From the NCBI GenBank assembly GCA_903825695.1, contig CAIKBP010000021.1, positions 1 to 5,002 on the forward strand: DNA of 5,002 nucleotides, given 5' to 3'. Within the stretch, counting starts at the first letter, position 1. Each line of letters starts with the position of its first letter. The translations under genes and the position numbers were made by a program. The notes beneath the pieces are model-generated. The model ran no database searches and had not been told where the DNA came from. It saw only the letters and a list, made by a program, of their open reading frames with translations. The stretch is from an uncultured Verrucomicrobiota bacterium. GTDB lineage: Bacteria > Verrucomicrobiota > Verrucomicrobiia > Palsa-1439. Shown here piece by piece: positions 1 through 5,002 of the stretch.

Positions 1-1073
1 ACGATCGCTGCCGGAGTTTTTGTGCCTTGCGTCGGTTTCTTGGTGATTCCGAGGTTGATGAGGACATTATTAAAGCCTATGCCCTCCAAGACGTGGGTCA
101 CCAGCGTCGCCACGATGCGCGCCACGACGTAGGAGATCACCACCACCAATGCCGCACCGAACAGCAATGGCAGTGCGCCAAGAATCTTGCCCAACATGGC
201 GCTGGCTGGCTGCGTCACGGCATCCAGTTTCAGTGCATTCAGCCCGGCAATGATCACGGGGATTAGGATGAGAATGTACAGAATCAGACCGATCAGTCCC
301 GATAGTTTCATCTCACCAAGAGTGTCGCCCAGTCCCAATCGATCACCCAGTCGATCCAGCCCGGCCGCCGCCAAAAGGTTGCTGACCACCTGTCGGACGA
401 GGCGAGCGAGAAACCAGCCAATCAGGATTATTAGACCAGCGCCGAGAATGTACGGCACGAAGTCGAACACCCGGTTCAGCAATGTCTTGATCGGTTCGAG
501 CTGGCCTTGAAGGTCAAGCGCGTCGAGTATACCGGGCAGAAACAGTATAAACACAATCCAATACACCACGTCTGACAACGTCTTGCTCAACGGTGTAGAC
601 TTGGATTTGGACTCGGCCTGCCCGCTGATGCGTTCATCAAGTTTGAACTCTTGTAGGACGCTAAGCATCACGCGCCGCAACACCGTCGCCAACATCCAGG
701 CGATCAGTAACAGCAGGCCCGCGCCAAACATACGCGGCAGATAGCCAAAGACAGTGTCCAGCAACTTGTTGAGCGGCTCTGTGATAACTGTCAGTTGCAG
801 CGTTTGGAAAAACGCAACCAGCACGAACACCATCAGCAGATAAAACACACCCTTGCTGACGATGTTCTCCACTGGCACGTCTTTCTCCGCTTCGGCGCCG
901 AAGAGGAGTCGTGTCAGCCGGTTGTCGATGGTGGTGCGTTTTAACAACGTGCGCACAAGCGCGGCCACCGCGAAGGCAATCAACCAGCCGATAACAAGGA
1001 CGGCGATAGCGCCGACGATATTGGGAATGGACGCTCCGAACTTGTCGAGCGCCTTGTTGAACATCTCCTGCAT
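1..1073 (-). CDS. TM-helix-repeat membrane protein (mechanosensitive-channel-like), C-terminus cut by window edge
   Basis: The reading frame is open from an ATG at 1073 to the window edge, giving 357 complete codons with no stop. The start is supported by a strong Shine-Dalgarno at 1078-1087 and by two candidate promoters upstream. The protein has no signal peptide and alternates hydrophobic helices with short polar linkers. Four copies of one unit are visible, anchored on prolines P17, P113, P207 and P302 and followed at constant distance by a Gly-Ala/Gly pair, then a Trp or Tyr (W30, W126, W220, Y315) and a basic patch. Each of the first three units has a second hydrophobic helix (about 72-92, 165-185, 257-280). 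This matches the conserved TM-helix repeat found in small mechanosensitive-channel-related inner-membrane proteins. No MscS beta domain is visible, though the end is missing. A channel function is inferred from family naming only. It reads in the same direction as the hydrogenase operon but appears to be a separate unit. Confidence 0.85.
   Translation of the reverse strand, partial: MQEMFNKALDKFGASIPNIVGAIAVLVIGWLIAFAVAALVRTLLKRTTIDNRLTRLLFGAEAEKDVPVENIVSKGVFYLLMVFVLVAFFQTLQLTVITEPLNKLLDTVFGYLPRMFGAGLLLLIAWMLATVLRRVMLSVLQEFKLDERISGQAESKSKSTPLSKTLSDVVYWIVFILFLPGILDALDLQGQLEPIKTLLNRVFDFVPYILGAGLIILIGWFLARLVRQVVSNLLAAAGLDRLGDRLGLGDTLGEMKLSGLIGLILYILILIPVIIAGLNALKLDAVTQPASAMLGKILGALPLLFGAALVVVISYVVARIVATLVTHVLEGIGFNNVLINLGITKKPTQGTKTPAAI
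1..1073 (-). repeat. Four-fold internal protein repeat of about 95 residues
   Basis: Within the membrane protein, units start near residues 1, 99, 193 and 288 (nucleotides 1073-780, 779-498, 497-213 and 212-1). Each begins with an amphipathic stretch ending in a proline, as in EPLNKLLDTVFGYLP and EPIKTLLNRVFDFVP. A helix of the form GAxLLLIGW follows, then a basic patch, a polar linker and a second helix. The proline anchors are 96, 94 and 95 residues apart. The fourth unit is cut by the window edge. The similarity is at protein level; the DNA copies are diverged, which points to old duplication. Confidence 0.85.
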
Positions 1074-1077
1074 AAGA

Positions 1078-1087
1078 CACCTCCCTT
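1078..1087 (-). promoter_or_regulatory. Strong Shine-Dalgarno of the TM-repeat gene
   Basis: On the minus strand the sequence reads AAGGGAGGTG, with the GGAGG core 6 nt before the ATG at 1073. It decides the start at 1073 over the next in-frame ATG at 1064. Confidence 0.85.
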
Positions 1088-1090
1088 AGT

Positions 1091-1116
1091 TAGTTGCTTT
1101 AACAACTTGTCAACTA
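1091..1116. promoter_or_regulatory. Inverted repeat overlapping the proximal promoter, possible operator
   Basis: TAGTTG at 1091-1096 is mirrored by CAACTA at 1111-1116. Inside lie a smaller inverted pair, GTTG (1093-1096) and CAAC (1103-1106), and the palindrome ACAACTTGT (1102-1110). The block spans from the -10 hexamer at 1113-1118 across the expected transcription start into the leader. That position would suit a repressor site or a leader hairpin. The arms are short and AT-rich, so chance is possible, and no regulator is known. Confidence 0.35.
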
Positions 1117-1141
1117 TACCACCCGAGTAAGCCACTGCCAA
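1113..1141 (-). promoter_or_regulatory. Proximal sigma70-like promoter for the TM-repeat gene
   Basis: On the minus strand, TTGGCA (1141-1136) and TATAGT (1118-1113) are separated by exactly 17 nt. Each hexamer matches the consensus at five of six positions. Transcription would start near 1106, leaving a leader of about 33 nt that contains the strong Shine-Dalgarno. This supports independent expression of the membrane protein gene. Confidence 0.6.
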
Positions 1142-1157
1142 AGATGTAACATTGGGA

Positions 1158-1186
1158 ATTATAGGGACCACCACTCGCCACGTCCA
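1158..1186 (-). promoter_or_regulatory. Distal candidate sigma70-like promoter
   Basis: A perfect TATAAT -10 hexamer lies at 1163-1158 on the minus strand. At 17 nt spacing the -35 position reads TGGACG (1186-1181), four of six consensus matches. It sits 45 bp upstream of the proximal promoter, just after the stop of the protease gene. It is weaker as a pair than the proximal site because of the -35. Confidence 0.4.
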
Positions 1187-1203
1187 GCAGATTCGCGAAG
1201 ATA

Positions 1204-1725
1204 TTATGAGCCTTGCGCGTTGGGGCATACATCGAGAATGCACTCGGGCGTGCGGCACAAGATGTCCACGAGTTTGTCGGCGGCTTGTTCGACAGGCGCG
1301 GAAAGGCCGGTGCCGGTTGCGAAATCTCGGGCTTCGATTCCGTACACAATGAGTTGGCGTGGGAGATAATCCAATGCGCGAGCCAGTTCGATTGTTTCGG
1401 GGATGCCAATGGCATGGGTGGAGCACCGGAAAAAGTCCGCTGGCAGTGGGGATTCATGGGCGGCGAACCGGTGTATCGTGCCGGGCGAAGCGCCTGTCGT
1501 GCCGGAAGTCAGACCCGCCTCCCAGCGGGAATGAACGGCATCTATCAGGATGATGGTTTCTGCGGTTTGCAGGGCTTCCAGCAGGCAACCGGGGTCGCCG
1601 GTGGTTTGCAGGATGGGGACATGTGCCGGCAAACGTTGACGCAGGCGTTGAGCGACAATCAAACCGACGGCATCGTCACCCCGGTCGGAATTGCCGACGC
1701 CGATGGTTAGCACTGGCGATTTCAC
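1204..1725 (-). CDS. [NiFe] hydrogenase maturation endopeptidase (HyaD/HybD family, peptidase A31)
   Basis: The 173-residue protein belongs to the Ni-dependent proteases that remove the C-terminal tail of a hydrogenase large subunit after the NiFe centre is installed. It opens with a beta strand and the loop GVGNSDRGDDAVG (residues 9-21), the family's signature. By comparison with E. coli HybD, the nickel-sensing acidic and histidine residues are D18 (HybD E16), D62 in LIDAVHS, and H104 in STHAIG. The start is GTG at 1725, overlapping the large-subunit stop as GTGA; no ATG is available nearby, and the Shine-Dalgarno is weak, so translation is probably coupled to the large subunit. Length is slightly above the usual 150-165 residues because of a C-terminal tail. 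Its place directly after the large subunit makes that protein the obvious substrate. The protein is cytoplasmic, with no signal peptide. Confidence 0.94.
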   Translation of the reverse strand: MKSPVLTIGVGNSDRGDDAVGLIVAQRLRQRLPAHVPILQTTGDPGCLLEALQTAETIILIDAVHSRWEAGLTSGTTGASPGTIHRFAAHESPLPADFFRCSTHAIGIPETIELARALDYLPRQLIVYGIEARDFATGTGLSAPVEQAADKLVDILCRTPECILDVCPNAQGS

Positions 1726-3011
1726 ATACGCTCGAGATGCAGTTTCAGGTAGTGGGTGGAACAGGAGATACAGGGGTCGTAGTTGCGAATCGTTTGTTCA
1801 CATTGCCACTGCAGCTTGTCGGCCGGCAGGTTTAGATTGGCAGATATGAACTCGCGCAAGTCGGCTTCGATTGAACCCTGGTTCTGCGACGTGGGTGGAA
1901 CGATCTTGGCGTCAAGGATCAAGCCTTGGTCGTCGATACGATAGCGGTGATACAGGATGCCGCGTGGCGCTTCGGTGCAGCCGTAGCCGGTGGCGGCCTG
2001 CATCTGGAATTGCACGGCAGGTTGGTCTGGCATTTCGTATTCGGCGATGATCCGCAATGCTTCGTCACAGGAATGAACCAGTTCCACGCAGCGCGCGATG
2101 ATGCTCTTGAATGGGTTCCGGCACGGCGGTTTGAACTTCACCGAAACGGCGGTTTCCCGGGCCAGGGGCGAGAGCTTGTCGAAGTTGAGGTTCACCCGAG
2201 CCAGCGGTCCGACAAAGTATGCGCCGCGACCTTCGATATGCGAGTGTAGTGCGGTGGAATGCGCGACGTGTTCCTCTGTAAAATATTTGTCGTATTCGTG
2301 CGCTGCAATATCCAATCCGCGGTTGGAGACCAGCCGTCCTTCGTTGAACGGATATTCATCGGGATGACGCAAGGCGACGAACTCATAATCGCGCTCGAAA
2401 TCGGGGAAGGGCAGGGTGGCTGTCCAACGCACGGCTTCAACGGCGATGTCGCGGGCCGCTTTTAGCTTTTCGGTCAATGACGCCAACTCGCGCTTGGTCG
2501 GCACGCTATAAAAACCGCCGACCCGGACGTTTATCGGATGGATCTCGCGTCCGCCCAGCAGCGTCACCAAACTGTTACCGGCCTTTTTCAACTGCAGTGC
2601 GCGCCGAACGATGTCCGGGTGGTCCCGCGCGATTTGAATGGCATCCTCGTAACCAAGAAAATCCGGCGCGTGCAGCAGGAACACGTGCAAGGCGTGGCTC
2701 TCGATCCACTCGCCGCAGTAAATGAGGCGGCGCAATGCGCGCAGCTGGCCATCCACCTTGACGCCGAGTGCATCCTCCATCGCGTGACAGGCGCTCATCT
2801 GATAGGCAATCGGGCAGATGCCGCAAATCCGGGCGGTAATGTCGGGCGCCTCGCTGTATTTACGGCCGCGCATGAACGCCTCAAAGAACCGTGGTGGCTC
2901 GAATATCTTGAACTTGAGGTCGGCAATTTTGCCGTCCTTGATCTTCACGTTTAATGCGCCTTCACCTTCGACCCGCGCCAGCCAGTCTATTTTGATGGTT
3001 CTACTTTTCAT
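1722..3011 (-). CDS. hydA: Group 3b-type [NiFe] hydrogenase large (alpha, catalytic) subunit
   Basis: This 429-residue protein carries the NiFe(CN)2CO site that splits or forms H2. Both cysteine pairs that bind the metals are intact: RICGIC at 61-66 (C63, C66) and DPCISCSTH at 412-420 (C414, C417). The early RVEGEG (13-18) contains E15, in the position of the conserved proton-transfer glutamate. Nine residues follow H420 (YLKLHLERM); cleavage after that histidine is predicted, and the processing protease gene follows immediately. The CISC form of the C-terminal motif and the gene neighbours place it in group 3b (bidirectional, NADP-linked, sulfhydrogenase-like) rather than membrane-bound group 1. 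I chose ATG 3011 over the in-frame ATG at 3050: GGAAGGAA lies 10 nt upstream of 3011, and the protein then starts MKSRTIKIDWLARVEG, as is usual for the family. The first 11 bp overlap the small-subunit gene. The symbol follows the Pyrococcus hydBGDA scheme. Confidence 0.97.
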   Translation of the reverse strand: MKSRTIKIDWLARVEGEGALNVKIKDGKIADLKFKIFEPPRFFEAFMRGRKYSEAPDITARICGICPIAYQMSACHAMEDALGVKVDGQLRALRRLIYCGEWIESHALHVFLLHAPDFLGYEDAIQIARDHPDIVRRALQLKKAGNSLVTLLGGREIHPINVRVGGFYSVPTKRELASLTEKLKAARDIAVEAVRWTATLPFPDFERDYEFVALRHPDEYPFNEGRLVSNRGLDIAAHEYDKYFTEEHVAHSTALHSHIEGRGAYFVGPLARVNLNFDKLSPLARETAVSVKFKPPCRNPFKSIIARCVELVHSCDEALRIIAEYEMPDQPAVQFQMQAATGYGCTEAPRGILYHRYRIDDQGLILDAKIVPPTSQNQGSIEADLREFISANLNLPADKLQWQCEQTIRNYDPCISCSTHYLKLHLERM

Positions 3012-3801
3012 GCGCCTCGCTTTCCTTCCGAAACGCCTCGGCGAAGGCATTGAATCCGCGGAATTTCCGCACCAGCTCCTGCTCGCTCATGCCATGCTCC
3101 GTCCACCACCGGCTCAGGGAACGGGTATTGGGGGTTTCCTTTGGTCCGAAACACCCGTAGCAACCGCGGTCGTACGCCGGACAGATCGCACCGCTATACT
3201 CTCCGCCGACGCCGCAACCCATCTGGGTGATCGGTCCCAGGCACGGCGTGCCTTCGGCCACCATCACGCACACGATCCCGCGCCGTTTACATTCGGTGCA
3301 AACGCTGTGGCGTGGCGTGTTCGGTTTCCGTTCATGGAGAATGGCGTTAACGACCTCCATCAACTGATACTTGTTCACCGGACAACCTTGGAGTTCGAAA
3401 TCCACAAGCACATGGTCCGAAATCGGCGTCGATTTGTTCAGCGTTTCGATGTATTTCGGTTGGGCATACACGATCGCGGTGAATTCGCGGACATCCTTGA
3501 AATTGCGCAATGACTGGATTCCGCCGGCTGTGGCGCATGCGCCGATCGTCACCAGCAGTTTCGAGGTCCGGCGGATCTGTTGGATCCGTTCGGCATCATG
3601 CGGGGTGGTGATCGAACCTTCGACCAGCGACAGGTCATACGGCCCTTTGACAGTGGCCCGCGTGGCTTCAAGGAAGTAGGCGATATCCACCGCGCCGGCC
3701 AGCGTCAGCAATTCGTCTTCGCAATCCAGCAAGCTCAACTGGCATCCGTCGCAGGAGGCGAACTTCCAGACGGCGAGTTTCGGCTTTTTGTTCCGCGCCA
3801 T
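3001..3801 (-). CDS. hydD: Group 3b-type [NiFe] hydrogenase small (delta, Fe-S) subunit
   Basis: The 266-residue subunit relays electrons from the NiFe site through iron-sulfur clusters. The N-terminus shows SCDGC (C17, C20), which with C89 in GACA and C140 in GCP forms the proximal [4Fe-4S] site. Eight further cysteines between 168 and 217 (168, 171, 178, 187, 196, 207, 214, 217) are enough for two more [4Fe-4S] clusters; C27 is the only one left over. There is no Tat signal peptide and no membrane anchor, so the enzyme is cytosolic, unlike uptake hydrogenases of groups 1a-1d. The ATG at 3801 is preferred over the in-frame ATG at 3915, because GGGAGGT precedes 3801 and the upstream residues lie inside the gamma-subunit gene and resemble nothing in the family. 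The gene starts 1 nt after the gamma-subunit stop and its end overlaps the large-subunit start by 11 bp. Confidence 0.96.
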   Translation of the reverse strand: MARNKKPKLAVWKFASCDGCQLSLLDCEDELLTLAGAVDIAYFLEATRATVKGPYDLSLVEGSITTPHDAERIQQIRRTSKLLVTIGACATAGGIQSLRNFKDVREFTAIVYAQPKYIETLNKSTPISDHVLVDFELQGCPVNKYQLMEVVNAILHERKPNTPRHSVCTECKRRGIVCVMVAEGTPCLGPITQMGCGVGGEYSGAICPAYDRGCYGCFGPKETPNTRSLSRWWTEHGMSEQELVRKFRGFNAFAEAFRKESEAHEK

Positions 3802-3802
3802 G

Positions 3803-4666
3803 TCATACCTCCCGTTTGCTGAAAAAGTGGCGGATGCTGTCGAACCGAAACACCGGCCCGTCCTTGCAGATGAACGTCGGCCCGAACAAACAATGTCCGC
3901 AAAATCCGAGCCCACATTTCATGTTGCGTTCCATGGACACGTAGATCCGGTCATCGGTCATGCCGCGCTTTTCCAGTTCCATCACGACGAAGCGCATCAT
4001 CACTTCCGGTCCGCAAATCATCGCCACTGCATTCGCCGGGTCAAACTGTGCGCGTGGGATCAAGCTGGTGACCAGACCTACATTATCGCGCCACGCGCCT
4101 GTGGCGTGATCTACGGTGAGGCTGACATTGAAGTCGGACCGGCTGCGCCACTGCTCCAGTTGTTTGGGGAACAGGACATCCTTCGGGGTGCGCGCGCCAT
4201 AAAGCAACGTCACTCGCCGGAATTGTTTTCGCTGAGCCATCAATGCATACAGCACGGGGCGCAACGGCGCCAATCCGATGCCACCCGGTACAAGCACCAC
4301 GTCACGGCCCCGGGCCTGTTCGATAGGCCATGGTTTCCCAAACGGACCGCGGACGCCGATGCGGTCACCACGTTTCAACTTGCGCATCGCCCGGGTCACC
4401 GTCCCCACTACCCGCGTGGTATGGACAATTCTCCGCGGCGTGGCGGGGTCTCCGCTGATTGAGATCGGCACTTCACCCACACCGAACACGTACAACATGT
4501 TGAACTGCCCGGGCTCGAATCCGAAACCGTCCACGCCATCGGCCGGTTCAAGTTCAAGCGTGAACGTGTCGTGCGTTTCCTGCCGCACCCGCTGAATCCG
4601 ATACGGCCGCGGCTGCATCGGTTCCGGTGGGGCGGCGACTGTGATTGGTTTACTTTTTGACGCCAT
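3803..4666 (-). CDS. hydG: Hydrogenase gamma subunit: FAD/NAD(P)-binding oxidoreductase with [2Fe-2S] cluster
   Basis: This 287-residue flavoprotein belongs to the ferredoxin-NADP reductase-like family that also includes PyrK and anaerobic sulfite reductase subunit B. It is the diaphorase part of the hydrogenase, passing electrons between the Fe-S chain and NAD(P)(H). A beta-barrel FAD domain comes first, with PGQF at 52-55 and EVPISIS at 65-71 in the flavin-contact position. The nucleotide-binding Rossmann domain follows, with VPGGIGLAPLRPVL at 126-139 and CGPEVMM at 218-224. A C-terminal [2Fe-2S] site is formed by C251, C256, C259 and C267 (spacing C-x4-C-x2-C-x7-C). The start at 4666 overlaps the upstream gene by 17 bp and has only a weak ribosome site; an in-frame ATG at 4618 (M17) is an alternative and would lose no domain residue. 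The stop is 1 nt before the small-subunit ATG. The name hydG follows the Pyrococcus scheme and is unrelated to the [FeFe]-hydrogenase maturase HydG. Confidence 0.94.
   Translation of the reverse strand: MASKSKPITVAAPPEPMQPRPYRIQRVRQETHDTFTLELEPADGVDGFGFEPGQFNMLYVFGVGEVPISISGDPATPRRIVHTTRVVGTVTRAMRKLKRGDRIGVRGPFGKPWPIEQARGRDVVLVPGGIGLAPLRPVLYALMAQRKQFRRVTLLYGARTPKDVLFPKQLEQWRSRSDFNVSLTVDHATGAWRDNVGLVTSLIPRAQFDPANAVAMICGPEVMMRFVVMELEKRGMTDDRIYVSMERNMKCGLGFCGHCLFGPTFICKDGPVFRFDSIRHFFSKREV
3807..3813 (-). promoter_or_regulatory. Shine-Dalgarno deciding the small-subunit start
   Basis: The minus strand reads GGGAGGT, 5 nt before the ATG at 3801, and lies inside the last codons of the gamma subunit. 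It is the strongest ribosome site within the operon and fixes the start at 3801 rather than 3915. Confidence 0.85.
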
Positions 4667-5002
4667 ATAAATCCAGCAGTTGCAGCCGGGCCGCCTGCAG
4701 ACGTTGCGCCATGACAGCAGCGCTCAGTTTCATCAATTCGTAGCCCAGGTCGTGGTCCTGATCGCATTTGCCCCGCAGGCATTTGCCATCGAAGGCCAGG
4801 GCGCGCGTCGGTTGCTGCGCTCGCGCGTCAAAATGCCAGCGATATGGCGGGAACAACCATGACCAGCCGAGCACGCCGCCCTCGCCGACCGTTTCCCAAA
4901 TAGCCGGCCCGCGTCCCGGCACATGCACCTCGATCGTCACCTGGCCCGTGCGGATCATGTAAAACTCGTCGGCCGGTTCGCCTTCACGGAACAACATCTG
5001 GC
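4650..5002 (-). CDS. Stand-alone cyclic-nucleotide-binding-domain (CRP-like beta-roll) protein, N-terminus outside window
   Basis: About 116 residues of the C-terminal part are visible. The first codons in view read Q-MLFREGEPADEFYMIRTG, the standard start of strand 2-3 of a CNB beta-roll, so the methionine at 4997 is internal and the real start lies beyond 5002. The roll continues through VTIEV, GEGGVLGWSWLFPPYRW and ARAQQPTRALAFDG and ends in a C-helix that stops at GVKK. No helix-turn-helix follows, so this is not a CRP/FNR transcription factor. In the phosphate-binding cassette, the glutamate expected after FG is replaced by W (LGW), and the Arg-Ser/Thr-Ala that contacts cyclic phosphate in CRP is replaced by W-H-F. 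Canonical cAMP binding is therefore unlikely. It overlaps the gamma-subunit gene by 17 bp, tying it to the hydrogenase operon, where it may act as an accessory or regulatory protein (inference). Confidence 0.88.
   Translation of the reverse strand, partial: QMLFREGEPADEFYMIRTGQVTIEVHVPGRGPAIWETVGEGGVLGWSWLFPPYRWHFDARAQQPTRALAFDGKCLRGKCDQDHDLGYELMKLSAAVMAQRLQAARLQLLDLYGVKK

Larger units (their letters stand above)
1074..1203. other. Intergenic region between the hydrogenase operon and the TM-repeat gene
   Basis: This 130-bp gap is the only non-coding stretch in the window and is visibly more AT-rich than the genes. It holds the two candidate promoters, the inverted repeat and the Shine-Dalgarno listed separately. 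I looked for a GC-rich hairpin followed by a T-run after the protease stop and found none, so read-through from the hydrogenase operon into the membrane protein gene cannot be excluded. Confidence 0.8.

Noticed and set aside
661..1080. Minus-strand frame of 139 codons within the membrane protein gene
   Set aside because: It is out of frame with the repeat-bearing, strongly hydrophobic frame from 1073, which stays open to the window edge; the alternative is Arg/His/Cys-rich with no motif.
1120..1203. Rho-independent terminator after the protease gene
   Set aside because: No stable GC-rich stem followed by a T-run is visible on the minus strand downstream of 1204.
1213..1710. Plus-strand open frame mirroring almost the entire protease gene
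   Set aside because: The minus-strand frame contains the full HyaD/HybD signature and fits the operon overlap; the mirror frame is low in recognisable motifs and has no ribosome site of note.
3012..3050. Longer start for the large subunit at 3050
   Set aside because: It adds a basic, non-conserved 13-residue extension inside the small-subunit gene; the start at 3011 has GGAAGGAA upstream and the family-typical N-terminus.
2818..3513. Long plus-strand open frame of 231 codons, and a similar one at 3788-4462
   Set aside because: Both lie fully antisense to strongly conserved hydrogenase genes, show no recognisable domain, and are the expected by-product of GC-biased third positions.
3802..3915. 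Longer start for the small subunit at 3915, which could have looked like a signal peptide
   Set aside because: The extra 38 residues lack a twin-arginine motif with a following hydrophobic stretch, overlap the cysteine-rich end of the gamma subunit, and the strong GGGAGGT site points to 3801.
1722..4666. Assignment as a membrane-bound uptake (group 1) or energy-converting (group 4) hydrogenase
   Set aside because: The small subunit has no Tat signal or anchor, no cytochrome b or complex I-like membrane genes are present, and an FAD/NAD(P) gamma subunit is in the operon.
4650..5002. Calling the CNB gene a CRP/FNR transcriptional regulator
   Set aside because: The protein ends directly after the C-helix without any helix-turn-helix region.

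Overview
The window carries most of a group 3b-type, NAD(P)-linked cytosolic [NiFe] hydrogenase operon, followed by one separately promoted membrane protein gene. Every gene is on the minus strand, so transcription runs from high to low coordinates. The organism is a bacterium: there are strong Shine-Dalgarno sites and sigma70-like promoter hexamers, and base composition is moderately GC-rich. The combination of hydrogenase, CNB-domain protein and TM-helix-repeat protein fits a Gram-negative such as a proteobacterium or a neighbouring phylum. That taxonomic guess is weak, and no 16S or other marker gene is present.

Layout in transcription order: (1) the C-terminal part of a stand-alone cyclic-nucleotide-binding-domain protein (5002-4650, N-terminus outside the window); (2) the FAD/NAD(P)-binding, [2Fe-2S] gamma subunit (4666-3803); (3) the iron-sulfur small (delta) subunit (3801-3001); (4) the NiFe catalytic large (alpha) subunit (3011-1722); (5) its C-terminal processing endopeptidase (1725-1204); (6) a 130-bp non-coding gap (1203-1074) with two sigma70-like promoters and an inverted repeat; (7) a membrane protein made of about 95-residue TM-helix repeats, from 1073 and running off the left edge.

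Genes 1-5 overlap or nearly touch (17-bp overlap, 1-nt gap, 11-bp overlap, 4-bp overlap), so they are almost certainly one translationally coupled transcript. The expected working model is electron flow between H2 at the NiFe site of the large subunit, the small-subunit Fe-S chain, an Fe-S beta subunit (not in the window, expected just upstream of 5002) and the FAD of the gamma subunit, where NAD(P) is reduced or NAD(P)H oxidised. The protease trims the large-subunit tail after Ni insertion. The CNB protein lacks a DNA-binding domain and has lost the usual cAMP contacts, so its role in the operon is the main open question here. The membrane protein is probably an independent unit of the mechanosensitive-channel-like TM-helix family.

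No tRNA, rRNA, CRISPR array, insertion sequence, origin or convincing terminator was seen.
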